Shown: positions 23,279 through 34,689, numbered from the stretch's first letter. The stretch: DNA of 59,958 nucleotides from an uncultured Rhodospirillales bacterium (GCA_937926175.1 CALANV010000036.1:1-59958), one strand, 5' to 3'. The notes: a model not told the origin generated them from the letters alone. Program-made: numbers and translations.

Positions 23279-24358
23279 ATGGCCGAGGAAGACGACTCGA
23301 AGAAAACCGAAGAGCCGACACAAAAACGCCTGGAGGATGCGCGCAAGCAGGGCCAGGTCGCGATCTCGCGCGAGATCAACCATTGGTTCATGCTGTTCGG
23401 GGCGGCGGTCGCCGTCGGCGTCTTCCTGCCGGACATGATGCGGTCCGTCGTGCGGCTGCTGACCGTCTTTCTCGAGGCGCCGCATGCGATCGCCACCGAC
23501 GTTACCGGCATTCAGGCATGGTTCACCCGGCTTATGGGCGATCTCGCCGTGGCGCTGCTGCCGGTCCTCGTCATTTTCATTGTTGTCGGGCTTGGCGCGA
23601 CGCTGATTCAGAACGGGCCGCTCCTGACGGTGGAGCCCATAAAGCCGAAGCTCGAAAAGATTTCGCCCATGCGCGGGCTGAAACGCATTTTCTCGCTTCA
23701 GTCCGCGGTCGAATTCGTCAAGGGCCTCGCCAAGATCACCATCGTTGCGGTCACCGCCTGGATGCTGCTGCAGCCGGAATTCGACGGGCTCGACCGCTTT
23801 GCGATGCTGGACGCGACGGGTCTGCTGGCCGAGCTGCATCGGCTGGCGCTGAAGCTGCTGGCGGCGGTCCTCGCCGTGATGTCGGTGGTCGCCGGGCTGG
23901 ACTTCTTCTACCAGAAGATCGTCTATCGCCGCCGCATGCGCATGTCGCGCGAGGAGATCCGCGACGAGTTCAAGCAGTTGGAAGGTGACCCGACCGTCAA
24001 GAGCCGGCTGCGGCAGATCCGTATGGAGCGCGCACGGCGGCGCATGATGCAGGAAGTGCCCAAGGCGGACGTCGTCATCACGAACCCGACGCATTTTGCC
24101 GTTGCGCTCAGATACGATCAGGCGACGATGGCCGCGCCGAAGGTCGTGGCCAAGGGCGTCGATCTGGTCGCCCATCGCATCCGTCAGATCGCCGAGGAAC
24201 ACAAGATCCCGATCGTCGAGAACCCGCCGCTGGCGAGGGCGCTGTATCAAACCGTCGAGCTTGACGAAGAGATCCCTCCCGAGCACTACAAGGCCGTCGC
24301 CGAAGTGATCAGCTACGTCATGCGGCTTCGCCGGGGACGAGGACGTCCCAACGCGTGA
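23279..24358 (+). CDS. flhB: Flagellar export switch protein FlhB
   Basis: A 359-residue protein: start DSKKTEEPTQKRLEDARKQGQV, four membrane helices (about 35-215) and the cytoplasmic domain with the self-cleavage motif NPTH at 269-272 (ADVVITNPTHFAVALRYD). FlhB switches export from hook to filament proteins. It shares its C-terminal module with flhX at 20.4 kb. It ends 33 bp before cckA. Confidence 0.97.
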   Translation: MAEEDDSKKTEEPTQKRLEDARKQGQVAISREINHWFMLFGAAVAVGVFLPDMMRSVVRLLTVFLEAPHAIATDVTGIQAWFTRLMGDLAVALLPVLVIFIVVGLGATLIQNGPLLTVEPIKPKLEKISPMRGLKRIFSLQSAVEFVKGLAKITIVAVTAWMLLQPEFDGLDRFAMLDATGLLAELHRLALKLLAAVLAVMSVVAGLDFFYQKIVYRRRMRMSREEIRDEFKQLEGDPTVKSRLRQIRMERARRRMMQEVPKADVVITNPTHFAVALRYDQATMAAPKVVAKGVDLVAHRIRQIAEEHKIPIVENPPLARALYQTVELDEEIPPEHYKAVAEVISYVMRLRRGRGRPNA

Positions 24359-24391
24359 GTCGGCATATTGCGTGTGATAGGTTTCGCGACG

Positions 24392-26536
24392 ATGAGCAGT
24401 GCAACCGATTCGCGGATAGCCTTCAGATCCGCTGTGATCGTCCTCGGGACGGCCGTGTTTGCTGGTGTCTTGGCATGGGTTCTCATGCTGGTCGCCGGAA
24501 CCGATCCGGTCGAGGCGCCGGGTACCATCCTGCTGATCGTGGCGATCGGCGCGATTGCGGCCGTCGGCGCATATCTCGCCGCGGCGTCATGGCGCGCCGC
24601 CGCGACCGCATACGCCGCGGACGTGGCGCGGCTGGAGCGGCTCGTTCGCGACGAGCGGGCGAAGGTCGCGGACTATGTCGAGGACGCACCGGTCGGTTTC
24701 TATTCCATCGACGAGGACGGCGTCTTCCTTTATGCGAACCAGACGCTGGGCCGATGGCTCGGCGTTTCGCCGGAGCAGCTGGTCAAGGGTCGGCTGCAGA
24801 TCCAGGCCTTCGTGACCGACGCGGAGACGAGGGCGAAGCTGGTGCCCGCCCTCGGTGCGACCGGTCCGCAGGAGGTCAACGCCGTCCTGCGCGGCAGCGA
24901 CGCGAGCGAGCGTCACGTCTACATCAATCAGACCGTGATGCGCGGCGACGACGGGCGGCTGCGGACGCGGACGATCGTCCGCGATCTGACGTCGGAGCGC
25001 GAGATGGCCAAGGCGCTCGAGCGTTCCGAGCAGGGGTTCCAGCGGTTCTTCGAGGAAGCGCCGGTCGGGATCGCGCTGATCGATGCCGCCGGCCGGATCA
25101 CCGAGGCCAACCGCGCCTTCCAGCGCATGGTCGGTCTCGACCGCGACACCGCGATCGGGCGGGCCCTGGTCGAGCTGGCGCCGGCCGAGCAGCGTGCCGA
25201 GCTTTCCGACCGGTTGCGGCGCGTCATGGGTGGGGTCGAGAACCTCGGGCCTGCCGAGGTCAGGCTCGACCATGGCGGGAAGGAGGTCATCGCATCCGTC
25301 TTCGCGCGCCGGCTCGAGCGGGGCGGGACCAATCCGTCGGCCCTCATCCTGCACTTCATCGACGTGACCGATCAGAAGAAGCTCGAGCTCCAGTTCGCCC
25401 AGTCGCAGAAGATGCAGGCCGTCGGCCAGCTGGCCGGCGGGATCGCGCACGACTTCAACAATCTCCTCACGGCGATGATTGGCTTTTGCGATCTGCTGTT
25501 GCTGCGCCATCAGCCCGGCGATCCGTCTTTCGCCGACATCATGCAGGTCAAGCAGAACGCGAACCGGGCGGCCAATCTGGTGCGGCAGCTGCTCGCCTTC
25601 TCGCGCCAGCAGACGCTTCAGCCGCGCGTGCTCGACGTGACCGATGCCCTTACGGAGATTTCGCATCTTCTGCGGCGTCTGATCGGCGAGAATATCGAGC
25701 TGCAGATCCATCACGGACGCGACCTGCACCTCGTGCGTGTCGACCAGGGACAGCTCGAACAGGTCATCATCAACCTTGCCGTGAATGCCCGCGATGCGAT
25801 GCCGAACGGCGGAAAGCTGTCGATCCGCACGAGCAATGTCACGCTCGCCGAGGCCGAGCAGCGGGGCGTCGAGCTGATGCCCGCTGGCGATTACATCCTG
25901 ATCGACGTCGAGGATACCGGGATCGGCATTCCCAAGCAGAACCTCAGCCGCATATTCGAGCCGTTCTTCTCGACGAAGGAGGTCGGCTCGGGTACCGGCC
26001 TGGGCCTTTCGACCGTCTATGGCATCGTCAAGCAGACCGGCGGATTCGTCTTCGTCGAATCGACGGTCGGCGTCGGGACCAAGTTTTCGATCTACCTGCC
26101 GCGCTGGAAGGGGGGGACCGGCAAAGGCGCGGCGGACTCAGGCGGGGAGGAGCGTCGGCGCGATCTCACCGGCGTCGGCACGATCCTGCTGGTCGAGGAC
26201 GAGGATGCAGTTCGGCTCTTCAGTGCCCGTGCTTTGCGCAACAAGGGCTACAAGGTGATCGAGGCCAAGAGCGGCGAGGCGGCCCTCGAACTGGTGTCGA
26301 CGAGTGCCAACAACATCGATCTCCTCGTCACCGACGTCGTCATGCCGCAGATGGACGGCACGACGCTGATAAAGCACGTGCGGGAAATGCGGCCGGACAT
26401 CAAGGTCATCTGCATTTCGGGATATGCGGAGGAGGCATTCCGCAACCGTCTCGACGGGACGGATGGCGTGCACTTCCTGCCGAAGCCGTTCAGCCTCGAT
26501 CAGCTCGCCGGCAAGGTCAAAGAACTCATGCGCTAG
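24392..26536 (+). CDS. cckA: Hybrid sensor histidine kinase CckA
   Basis: A 714-residue protein: two membrane helices (about 11-65), two PAS domains (about 95-200 and 215-330), a histidine kinase core with H-box LAGGIAHDFNNLL (His about 353), N box INLAVNARDAM, G boxes DVEDTGIGIP and GTGLGLSTVYGI, and a receiver (about 585-714) with the DVVMPQMDG phosphoacceptor. This is the CckA layout; CckA phosphorylates CtrA through ChpT. An upstream TTG (24368) would add eight residues. It directly follows flhB, as in other Rhodospirillales. Its output, CtrA, probably acts on the three boxes in this window. Confidence 0.9.
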   Translation: MSSATDSRIAFRSAVIVLGTAVFAGVLAWVLMLVAGTDPVEAPGTILLIVAIGAIAAVGAYLAAASWRAAATAYAADVARLERLVRDERAKVADYVEDAPVGFYSIDEDGVFLYANQTLGRWLGVSPEQLVKGRLQIQAFVTDAETRAKLVPALGATGPQEVNAVLRGSDASERHVYINQTVMRGDDGRLRTRTIVRDLTSEREMAKALERSEQGFQRFFEEAPVGIALIDAAGRITEANRAFQRMVGLDRDTAIGRALVELAPAEQRAELSDRLRRVMGGVENLGPAEVRLDHGGKEVIASVFARRLERGGTNPSALILHFIDVTDQKKLELQFAQSQKMQAVGQLAGGIAHDFNNLLTAMIGFCDLLLLRHQPGDPSFADIMQVKQNANRAANLVRQLLAFSRQQTLQPRVLDVTDALTEISHLLRRLIGENIELQIHHGRDLHLVRVDQGQLEQVIINLAVNARDAMPNGGKLSIRTSNVTLAEAEQRGVELMPAGDYILIDVEDTGIGIPKQNLSRIFEPFFSTKEVGSGTGLGLSTVYGIVKQTGGFVFVESTVGVGTKFSIYLPRWKGGTGKGAADSGGEERRRDLTGVGTILLVEDEDAVRLFSARALRNKGYKVIEAKSGEAALELVSTSANNIDLLVTDVVMPQMDGTTLIKHVREMRPDIKVICISGYAEEAFRNRLDGTDGVHFLPKPFSLDQLAGKVKELMR

Positions 26537-26928
26537 CGGTCGCGCCGCCGCGCCGCATGCTTCAGGAACGCGATCAGATCGTCCCGGTCGCCGGCATCCG
26601 ATATCCGCATCGCGCCCATCCAGTTTCCCGGAACATACGCTTCGCTGTCCGCGAGAAACGCATCGAGCGCCTGCTCGGTCCAGACGAGACCGGCGCGGCC
26701 GGCCTCGATCATGGACGGGGAGTAGTCGAACTCGGGCGACGTGCCAGCCGGCCGGTCGACGATGCCGTGGAGGTTAGGCCCCGGAAGCTGCCGCTGCGCC
26801 GGGTCGACCGAGTGACAGGCGGTGCATCGCTCGAACAGTTTTTGACCCCGGACCGGATCGCCGGCATCGGCAGCCGACACGCCGCCGAGCGCGAGCGTAA
26901 GCGCGACGACGACGGTGCGTAAGTTCAT
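26533..26928 (-). CDS. Class I c-type cytochrome
   Basis: A 131-residue secreted protein: signal peptide (MNLRTVVVALTLALGGVSAADA), heme site CTACH at 35-39 and likely Met ligand in NWMGAMRI. This matches small soluble cytochromes c such as c2/c550. It begins directly next to the stop of the Vgb-like gene (0 bp gap) and its stop overlaps the convergent cckA stop by 4 bp. Electron acceptor for a periplasmic enzyme or partner of the propeller protein is inferred only. Confidence 0.9.
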   Translation of the reverse strand: MNLRTVVVALTLALGGVSAADAGDPVRGQKLFERCTACHSVDPAQRQLPGPNLHGIVDRPAGTSPEFDYSPSMIEAGRAGLVWTEQALDAFLADSEAYVPGNWMGAMRISDAGDRDDLIAFLKHAARRRDR

Positions 26929-27900
26929 CTACTTCGTGCGGTAGACGACCAGCCGGTCGGCCCCGGATTCGGGCGTCCATACTTCGCCGGGGCGTCCCAG
27001 AATCTGGCGGACGTTTGCGCTCCGGCGGTCGCTCGGGAATGTCTCGAAGCGTTCGGTTTCGGGGTCGAACCGGACCACCGCATTCGCGCCGAAGTCGCTG
27101 AGCCACACGATGTCGTTCTCGTCGACATAGACCGCATAGGCCCGCGGCCGCTCACCCGGGAGCCGCCACGCCCGCCATGTCTTCGTTTTGGGATCGTAGC
27201 GGCTGACCTGTCCCGCGTTCCACTCGCTGACCCAGATGTTGCCCTTCGAGTCGGACCAGACGCGGCGGGCGCCTTGCCCGGCGGTCGGCGGCTCGATGAC
27301 GGTCGCCGTACCGGTCTGACGGTCGATCAGCGCGATGTGGTTGCCGGCGAGAGAAGCGTAGTAGACGTCGCCCTCGGGCGTCGTCGTGATGCCATAGGGG
27401 CCGCGGCCGCGCGGCGCCGCCCACACCTTCAGCTCGCCAGTCCGCGGATCGAGACGTCCGTAGATTCCGCTCTGTCCGGTAAACCAGAGGATGCCGTCGC
27501 GGTCGAAGGTCGCGGTGTTGAGATTGGCATAGCCGGTTCCTTCCGGCAGGGGAAAGCGCTGCATCTCCTGCGTCTTCGGGTCGACGCGGACGATGGCGTT
27601 GAGGCCGCCGTCGGTGATCCACGGCGCGCCGTCGGGGCCGACAATCACGCCATGCGGCGCGGAGCCGGTGCCGAGCGGGATCTGTTCGACCCTGCCTGAA
27701 CCGGGGTCGAGTCGGCCGAGCGCACCCTGGCGCTGCGCCGTGTACCAGACGGGACCGTTCGGCTCCGGACTCGGGGCGACGTCATGCGGACCGGAACCGG
27801 ACGGCAGATCGTAGGCGCGGATCTCGATATCGGCTTGGGCCAAGGGGGCGGTTGCGAGACAGAGCAAGGTGGCGATCACGACGGTCGCGACTGCACGCAT
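26929..27900 (-). CDS. Vgb-like periplasmic beta-propeller protein
   Basis: A 323-residue secreted protein: signal peptide (MRAVATVVIATLLCLATAPLAQA) and about six to seven repeats of the type GPDGAPWITDGGLNAIVRVDP, GILWFTGQSGIYGRLDP and GNIWVSEWNAGQVSRYDP, the pattern of virginiamycin B lyase-type propellers. Vgb linearises streptogramin B; most secreted homologues of environmental bacteria are not resistance enzymes, and a ligand-binding or sensor role is as likely. It forms an operon with the cytochrome c. The pair interrupts the usual cckA-recA neighbourhood. Confidence 0.8.
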   Translation of the reverse strand: MRAVATVVIATLLCLATAPLAQADIEIRAYDLPSGSGPHDVAPSPEPNGPVWYTAQRQGALGRLDPGSGRVEQIPLGTGSAPHGVIVGPDGAPWITDGGLNAIVRVDPKTQEMQRFPLPEGTGYANLNTATFDRDGILWFTGQSGIYGRLDPRTGELKVWAAPRGRGPYGITTTPEGDVYYASLAGNHIALIDRQTGTATVIEPPTAGQGARRVWSDSKGNIWVSEWNAGQVSRYDPKTKTWRAWRLPGERPRAYAVYVDENDIVWLSDFGANAVVRFDPETERFETFPSDRRSANVRQILGRPGEVWTPESGADRLVVYRTK

Positions 27901-27950
27901 GGGCGCCTCCTCTGTTGCGGTACGGCAGGGCGGAAGAGCGGGCTATGCCA

Positions 27951-27987
27951 CTTTATTCCGGTAACAGCCGCTTTATTCCGGTAACAG
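27951..27987 (+). repeat. 17-bp direct repeat between the Vgb-like gene and recA
   Basis: CTTTATTCCGGTAACAG occurs at 27951-27967 and again at 27971-27987 with a 3-bp gap, a 20-bp period (two helical turns). It lies 51 bp upstream of the Vgb-like gene and 212 bp upstream of recA. The spacing suggests a tandem operator for the minus-strand operon; it is AT-richer than its surroundings. Confidence 0.7.
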
Positions 27988-28006
27988 ATGTGGCAGCGCG
28001 CCGGGC

Positions 28007-28034
28007 TTGTATAGGAGAACAAAATGTGTACAAT
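28007..28034 (+). promoter_or_regulatory. recA promoter overlapped by a LexA box
   Basis: TTGTAT (28007) and TACAAT (28029) are spaced by 16 bp, a plausible housekeeping promoter. Between them and overlapping the -10 lies GAAC-AAAATGT-GTAC (28017-28031), a variant of the alphaproteobacterial LexA operator GAAC-N7-GAAC. LexA bound here would block RNA polymerase. Confidence 0.65.
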
Positions 28035-28084
28035 TGGGACGACGGTGCAGGCGCGGCAAAGTCCCTGCGCCGCAGATGATGGGG

Positions 28085-28113
28085 GAACAAATAGAGTACT
28101 CGGTCGAGTACTC
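28085..28113 (+). promoter_or_regulatory. second LexA-type site and twin GAGTACTC palindromes in the recA leader
   Basis: GAAC-AAATAGA-GTAC (28085-28099) repeats the first site's pattern, 68 bp downstream. It overlaps the first of two GAGTACTC palindromes (28094-28101 and 28106-28113, 4 bp apart). In the transcript these could pair into a short hairpin. The site lies about 100 bp before the recA start. Confidence 0.5.
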
Positions 28114-28198
28114 GTCGGCGCGGACGGGTCGTGGGCAGCGGACCCGGGCAGGATTTGCAATCCCGGGACCCCCTGTGGAATAAGAGGAGAGATCGTCG

Positions 28199-29290
<1,092 letters not shown>

Positions 29291-29638
29291 GCCGGCCGCG
29301 CGGGTCCAAAGGACACGCTTCCCGCCGCCTTCGCTGCCTGCGGCGGGGTAAGAGAGGCGGATCGCCGGGCACGCCCCTACGGTGCCGGGCGGTCCGCCCT
29401 CTTCGTGTGAGTGGATCTTCGCCGTCGTTCGCCTTGGCCTGGGTGTTCGGCTTTGACGGGACGGATTTGGTCGGCGCCGAATCTGGACAGGGCGGGGGAG
29501 CGACGCTACATCTAATCAAGCAAAATCATTGCCATGCCGAACCCTGCTGACGGTCTGGCCATCCGGCCGGGCAGCGCGGACGGCATTTCATGTAGCGGGC
29601 TGGCGCCGCGGTGCCGCCCAGAACGGGGTTCATCAGCA
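29291..29638. other. recA-alaS intergenic region
   Basis: This 348-bp gap has hairpins at about 29318-29347 (GCCGCC...GGCGGC type) and 29353-29401 (long imperfect GC stem with loop near CCCCTACG), without T runs, so at best weak terminators for recA. The remainder shows no promoter consensus I trust and no convincing ORF. Confidence 0.4.
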
Positions 29639-32299
29639 ATGGCCAGCGCCAACGAGATTCGCAGCGCCTTTCTCGACTATTTCGCCCGTCATGGCCATCA
29701 GGTCGTGCCGTCCTCGCCCCTGGTGCCGCGCAACGATCCGACGTTGCTGTTCACCAATGCCGGCATGGTTCAGTTCAAGAACGTGTTCACCGGGCAGGAG
29801 ACGCGACCCTACAAGCGTGCGGCGACGGCGCAGAAATGCGTGCGGGCCGGCGGCAAGCATAACGACCTCGAGAACGTCGGCTACACGGCGCGTCACCACA
29901 CGTTCTTCGAGATGCTCGGCAATTTCTCGTTCGGCGACTACTTCAAGGACGTCGCGATCGAACTTGCCTGGAATCTCGTCACCAAGGAGTACGGCCTGCC
30001 CAAGGACCGGCTGCTCGTGACCGTCTATGCCGAGGACGAGGAGGCGGCGTCCTACTGGAAGCGGATCGCCGGCCTGCCGGACTCGAAGATCATCCGCATT
30101 CCGACCTCGGACAATTTCTGGGCGATGGGCGATACCGGGCCGTGCGGCCCCTGCTCGGAGATCTTCTACGACCACGGACCGCATATCCCCGGCGGTCCGC
30201 CGGGCAGCCCGGATGCGGACGGCGACCGGTTCATCGAGATCTGGAACCTCGTCTTCATGCAGTTCGAGCAGGTGACGCCCGATCGGCGGGTCAACCTGCC
30301 GAAGCCGTCGATCGACACGGGCATGGGGCTCGAGCGCATCGCCGCCGTGCTGCAGGGCAAGCACGACAACTACGACACCGATTTGCTGCGCCACCTGATT
30401 CTCGCGTCGGCGCATGCCAGCGGGGTCGCGCCGGACGGCCCGCACGCCGTGTCGCATCGCGTGATCGCCGACCATCTTCGCGCGTCGGCCTTTCTGATCG
30501 CGGACGGCGTGCTGCCCTCGAACGAAGGGCGCGGCTACGTGTTGCGTCGGATCATGCGCCGCGCCATGCGGCACGCCCACATGCTGGGCTGCAAGGATCC
30601 GCTGATGCACCGGCTGGTCCCGTCGCTCGTCGAGATCATGGGCACGGCGTATCCCGAGCTCGTGCGTGCCCAACCGCTCATCGTCGAAACGCTCAAGCTC
30701 GAGGAGACGCGGTTCAAGCAGACGCTCGACCGTGGCCTCCGGCTGCTCGACGAGGCGACCGCGAGCCTCGGCCCGGGCGAACTCCTGAGCGGCGACGTGG
30801 CGTTCAAGCTCTATGACACGTACGGCTTCCCGCTCGACCTCACGCAGGACGTGCTGCGGGCGCGTGGCCGCAAGGTCGACGTCGAGGGCTTCAATCGCGC
30901 GATGGAAAAGGCGCGCGAGGAGGCGCGGCGGAGCTGGGCGGGGTCCGGCGAAGTCGGAACCGAGCGGATCTGGTTCAGCCTCCGGGAACGGGTCGGCGCC
31001 ACCGAGTTCCTCGGCTACGACACGGAGGTGGCGGAAGGCAAGGTCGTCGCCCTCGTCGTCGACGGGCAGGAGGTGAACGAGGCGTCCGCCGGCCAATCGG
31101 TGATGGTCATCGTCAACCAGACCCCGTTCTACGGCGAATCCGGCGGACAGATCGGCGACACCGGTGTCATGTTCAACGCCGGCGGCACCGAGATCGCGGT
31201 CGAGGACACGCAGCGCAAGCTGGGCGACCTGTTCGTTCATATCGGCGCCGTCAGGCGCGGAACGATCAGGATCGGCGATATCGTCGAGCTTCGCGTCGAC
31301 GGCGAGCGTCGCGCCCAGCTCAGGGCCAACCATTCGGCGACCCATCTCTTGCACGAGGCGCTGCGCCGGCGGCTGGGCACGCACGTGACGCAGAAAGGTT
31401 CGCTCGTCGCGCCCGATCGCCTGCGTTTCGATTTCTCTCACCCGACGGCCCTGACGCCGGAGGATCTGCGCGTCGTCGAGGAGGAGGTCAACCGCCGCAT
31501 CGTCGCCAACGACGAGGTCACCACGCGGCTGATGAGTCCGGACGCCGCCGTCGCCGAGGGCGCGCTGGCGCTGTTCGGCGAGAAGTACGGCGAGGAAGTC
31601 CGGGTCGTGTCGATGGGACGCGACGATGATCGCTTCTTCTCGACCGAGCTGTGCGGCGGAACGCATGTGCGTCGGACGGGCGACATCGGTTTGTTCAAGA
31701 TCGTCTCCGAAAGCGCGGTCGCGGCCGGCGTGCGCCGCATCGAGGCGCTGACGGGCAAGGCGGCGCGCGATTACCTCCGGAAGGAAGAGAACTGGCTTCT
31801 CGAGGCGGCCTCGGTCCTGAAGGCCACGCCCCAGGAGGTGCCGGCGCGGATCGCCAATCTGCTCGAGGAGAAGCGGCGCCTGGAACGGGAGCTCGCCGAG
31901 GCGCGCCGCGCGCTGGTCACCGGTGGCGCGAGCGCCGGCGGCGGATCGCTCGCCGAGGACATCGGCGGATTGCGGTTTGCCGGGCGCCACCTCGAGAACG
32001 TGCCGGCGCGCGAACTCAAGGCCATGGCCGACGATCTGAAGAAGAAGATCGGATCGGGCATCGTCGCGCTGGTCGCGACCGAGGACGGCAAGGCCAGCGT
32101 CGTCGTCGGCGTGACGCCGGATCTGACCGGCAAGGTGAGCGCGGTCGACCTCGTGCGGGTCGGCGTCGCTCAACTCGGCGGCAAGGGCGGCGGCGGACGG
32201 CCCGACATGGCCCAGGGCGGCGGCCCTGATGCGAGCCGGGCGCAGGCGGCGCTGTCCGCCATCAGGTCGGCAGTCGCCGCGCACGCCAAGGCGGCTTGA
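29639..32299 (+). CDS. alaS: Alanyl-tRNA synthetase
   Basis: An 886-residue class II synthetase. The N-terminal catalytic domain starts EIRSAFLDYFARHGHQVVPSSPLVPRNDPTLLFTNAGM. The editing domain has the zinc motif HSATHLLH and the CGGTH pair, and the C-Ala domain ends with the Gly-rich GGKGGGGRPDMAQGG. ATG 29639 is chosen because the family N terminus starts here; upstream in-frame sequence is unlike the family. The length is normal. Confidence 0.98.
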   Translation: MASANEIRSAFLDYFARHGHQVVPSSPLVPRNDPTLLFTNAGMVQFKNVFTGQETRPYKRAATAQKCVRAGGKHNDLENVGYTARHHTFFEMLGNFSFGDYFKDVAIELAWNLVTKEYGLPKDRLLVTVYAEDEEAASYWKRIAGLPDSKIIRIPTSDNFWAMGDTGPCGPCSEIFYDHGPHIPGGPPGSPDADGDRFIEIWNLVFMQFEQVTPDRRVNLPKPSIDTGMGLERIAAVLQGKHDNYDTDLLRHLILASAHASGVAPDGPHAVSHRVIADHLRASAFLIADGVLPSNEGRGYVLRRIMRRAMRHAHMLGCKDPLMHRLVPSLVEIMGTAYPELVRAQPLIVETLKLEETRFKQTLDRGLRLLDEATASLGPGELLSGDVAFKLYDTYGFPLDLTQDVLRARGRKVDVEGFNRAMEKAREEARRSWAGSGEVGTERIWFSLRERVGATEFLGYDTEVAEGKVVALVVDGQEVNEASAGQSVMVIVNQTPFYGESGGQIGDTGVMFNAGGTEIAVEDTQRKLGDLFVHIGAVRRGTIRIGDIVELRVDGERRAQLRANHSATHLLHEALRRRLGTHVTQKGSLVAPDRLRFDFSHPTALTPEDLRVVEEEVNRRIVANDEVTTRLMSPDAAVAEGALALFGEKYGEEVRVVSMGRDDDRFFSTELCGGTHVRRTGDIGLFKIVSESAVAAGVRRIEALTGKAARDYLRKEENWLLEAASVLKATPQEVPARIANLLEEKRRLERELAEARRALVTGGASAGGGSLAEDIGGLRFAGRHLENVPARELKAMADDLKKKIGSGIVALVATEDGKASVVVGVTPDLTGKVSAVDLVRVGVAQLGGKGGGGRPDMAQGGGPDASRAQAALSAIRSAVAAHAKAA

Positions 32300-32417
32300 G
32301 CCGGCCCGCGCGGCCCGAGAGCGAATCGGACGACTGTTTGTTGCCGCCACGGCGCCGGGCGCACCGTGGCGGCAAGCGTCTCGATGCACGGGGCGGATTC
32401 CTCTATATAGGGATCGC

Positions 32418-34689
32418 ATGAGCGTGGAAACCGCTGGCATGACGCAGACCTGGATCCAGCGGCTGCGTCTGTGGGCCGACCGCGTCGGGCTTGCCAACAA
32501 GCTCGCGATCGGTCTGACGGTTGCAGCCGTCGCCTCGTGCTTCGCGACCTACGCCGCATTGACCGGCGAGGGGCTTTCGCCCGATCCGCGCACGGTCCTG
32601 CTGCTGCTCAATCTGAATCTGGTTCTACTGCTGGCGCTGGGCGCGGTGGTCGCACGGCGCATCGTGCAGCTCTGGGCCGAGCGCCGGCGCGGCTCGGCCG
32701 GCTCCAAGCTGCACGTCCGCCTGGTGGTTCTGTTCAGCGCGCTTGCGGCCGCGCCGGCCGTGATCGTCGCGGTCTTCTCGGTCCTGTTCTTCAATATCGG
32801 CATACAAAGCTGGTTCAGCGAGCGCGTTCGCAGCGCGATCCGCGAATCCTTGGCCGTTGCCGAATCCTATCTCGAGGAGCATCGCAACACGCTTCGGGCC
32901 GACATCCTCGCAATGGCGACCGATCTCAATGCCGAGGGACCGATGCTGCTCGCCAATCCGCGTCGCCTCGCGCAGATCGTGTCGGCGCAGACGACGCTGC
33001 GCTCGCTGTCCGAGGTGGTCCTGTTCAATGCCCAGGGGCAGGTCCTGGCGCGCAGCGGTCTGACGCTGTCGCTGGCGTTCGAGGTGATCCCGGCCTGGGT
33101 GATTCAGAAGGCCCGCGAGGGCGAGGTCGTGGTGATCACCCCCGATGACGACGACGCGACGGGCGCCTTGGGCGATCGCGTCCGCGCGATCGTTCGCCTC
33201 GAGCACTTCGACGATGTCTTTCTGATGGTCGGCCGATTCGTCGAACAGCGCGTCGTCGCGCATGTGGAACGGACGCGCGAGGCGGTCGCGGCGTACGAAT
33301 CGCTCGAGGGACGCCGATCCGGCCTGCAGATCACCTTCGCGATGATTTTCGTCCTGGTCGCTCTTCTGCTGCTCATGGCGGCCGTGTGGATCGGGCTCGT
33401 GATCGCAACGCGGCTGGTGCGGCCCATCGCGGCGATGAGTGCCGCGGCCGAACGCGTACGCTCGGGCGATCTGTCTGTAAGGGTGACCGAGGCCGGCAGC
33501 GACGACGAGCTCGATTCCTTGGCACGCGCCTTCAACCGGATGACGAGCCAGCTCGAATCGCAGCGGCGCGAGCTGATCGAGGCCAACCGCCAGATCGACG
33601 ACCGGCGGCGGTTCACCGAGGCGGTGCTCTCCGGCGTTTCGGCCGGCGTGATCGGTCTCGATGCCGAAGGGCGCATCAATCTGCCGAACCGGTCGGCGAC
33701 CGTCCTTCTGTCGACCGATCTCGATCGCATGATCGGCCGCGACTTCCGCGAGGTCGTGCCGGAGATGGCCGGCCTCTTCGACGCGGCGCGGGCGGCACCC
33801 GACCGGCTGGCCCAGGAGGAAGTCGTGATCCAGCGCGACGGCCGGCGCCGCCGGCTGCTCGTCCGCATCACCGGCGAGCGCGTCGCGGGCGGCACGATCG
33901 GCTTCGTCGTCACGTTCGACGACATCACGGAGCTCGAGGCGGCGCAGCGCAAGGCGGCGTGGGCCGACGTCGCCCGCCGCATCGCCCACGAGATCAAGAA
34001 CCCGCTGACGCCGATCCAGCTCTCGGCCGAGCGTCTCAAGCGGAAATATCTGGCCGAGATCACGAGCGATCCCGAAACCTTCCGGATCTGCACCGAGACC
34101 ATCGTGCGCCAGGTCGGCGACATCGGGCGGATGGTCGACGAGTTTTCGGCCTTCGCGCGCATGCCGGCACCGGTGATGCGGCCCGAGGATCTCGTCGAAA
34201 TCGTCCGCCAGACCGTCTTCCTGCAGCGGAACGCGCACGCCGATATCGCCTTCGATACGATTCTGCCGGCGCATCCGGTGCGCCTGTTGCTCGACCAGCA
34301 CCAGATCGGTCAGGCGCTGACCAATCTGTTGCAGAATGCGATCGACGCGATTCAGGGACGGCCCCCGTCCGACAGCGAGCCGTTGCCGCCGGGGCGGATC
34401 GTCGTCCGCGTCGCGGAAGAGGCCGGCCGCGTCGTGCTCGCCGTCGAGGACAATGGCAAGGGGCTGCCGTCGGACATGCGGGATCGGCTGACGGAGCCCT
34501 ATGTGACGACGCGCGCCAAGGGCACCGGGCTCGGGCTGGCAATCGTGAAGAAAATAATGGAAGATCACGGCGGCGAATTGGTACTTGGCGACCGGCCGGG
34601 TGGCGGTGCGGTCGTCAAGCTCGTGTTCTCCGCGGCGTCGACCGAGGGTTGGGCCGCGGACGCACCCGACTCAGTGAAGGCGGCTGCGC

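Noticed and set aside
26929..27900. Antibiotic resistance by virginiamycin B lyase
   Set aside because: Signal peptide, partner cytochrome c and lack of mobile context argue against a streptogramin resistance gene; only the propeller fold is supported.
29633..32500. Very long open frame on the strand opposite alaS (and similar ones opposite ntrX-trkA, the TPR gene and dnaE2)
   Set aside because: Arg/Ala/Asp-rich composition, no known domain, and complete overlap with strongly supported genes; open frames of this kind arise from high GC third positions.
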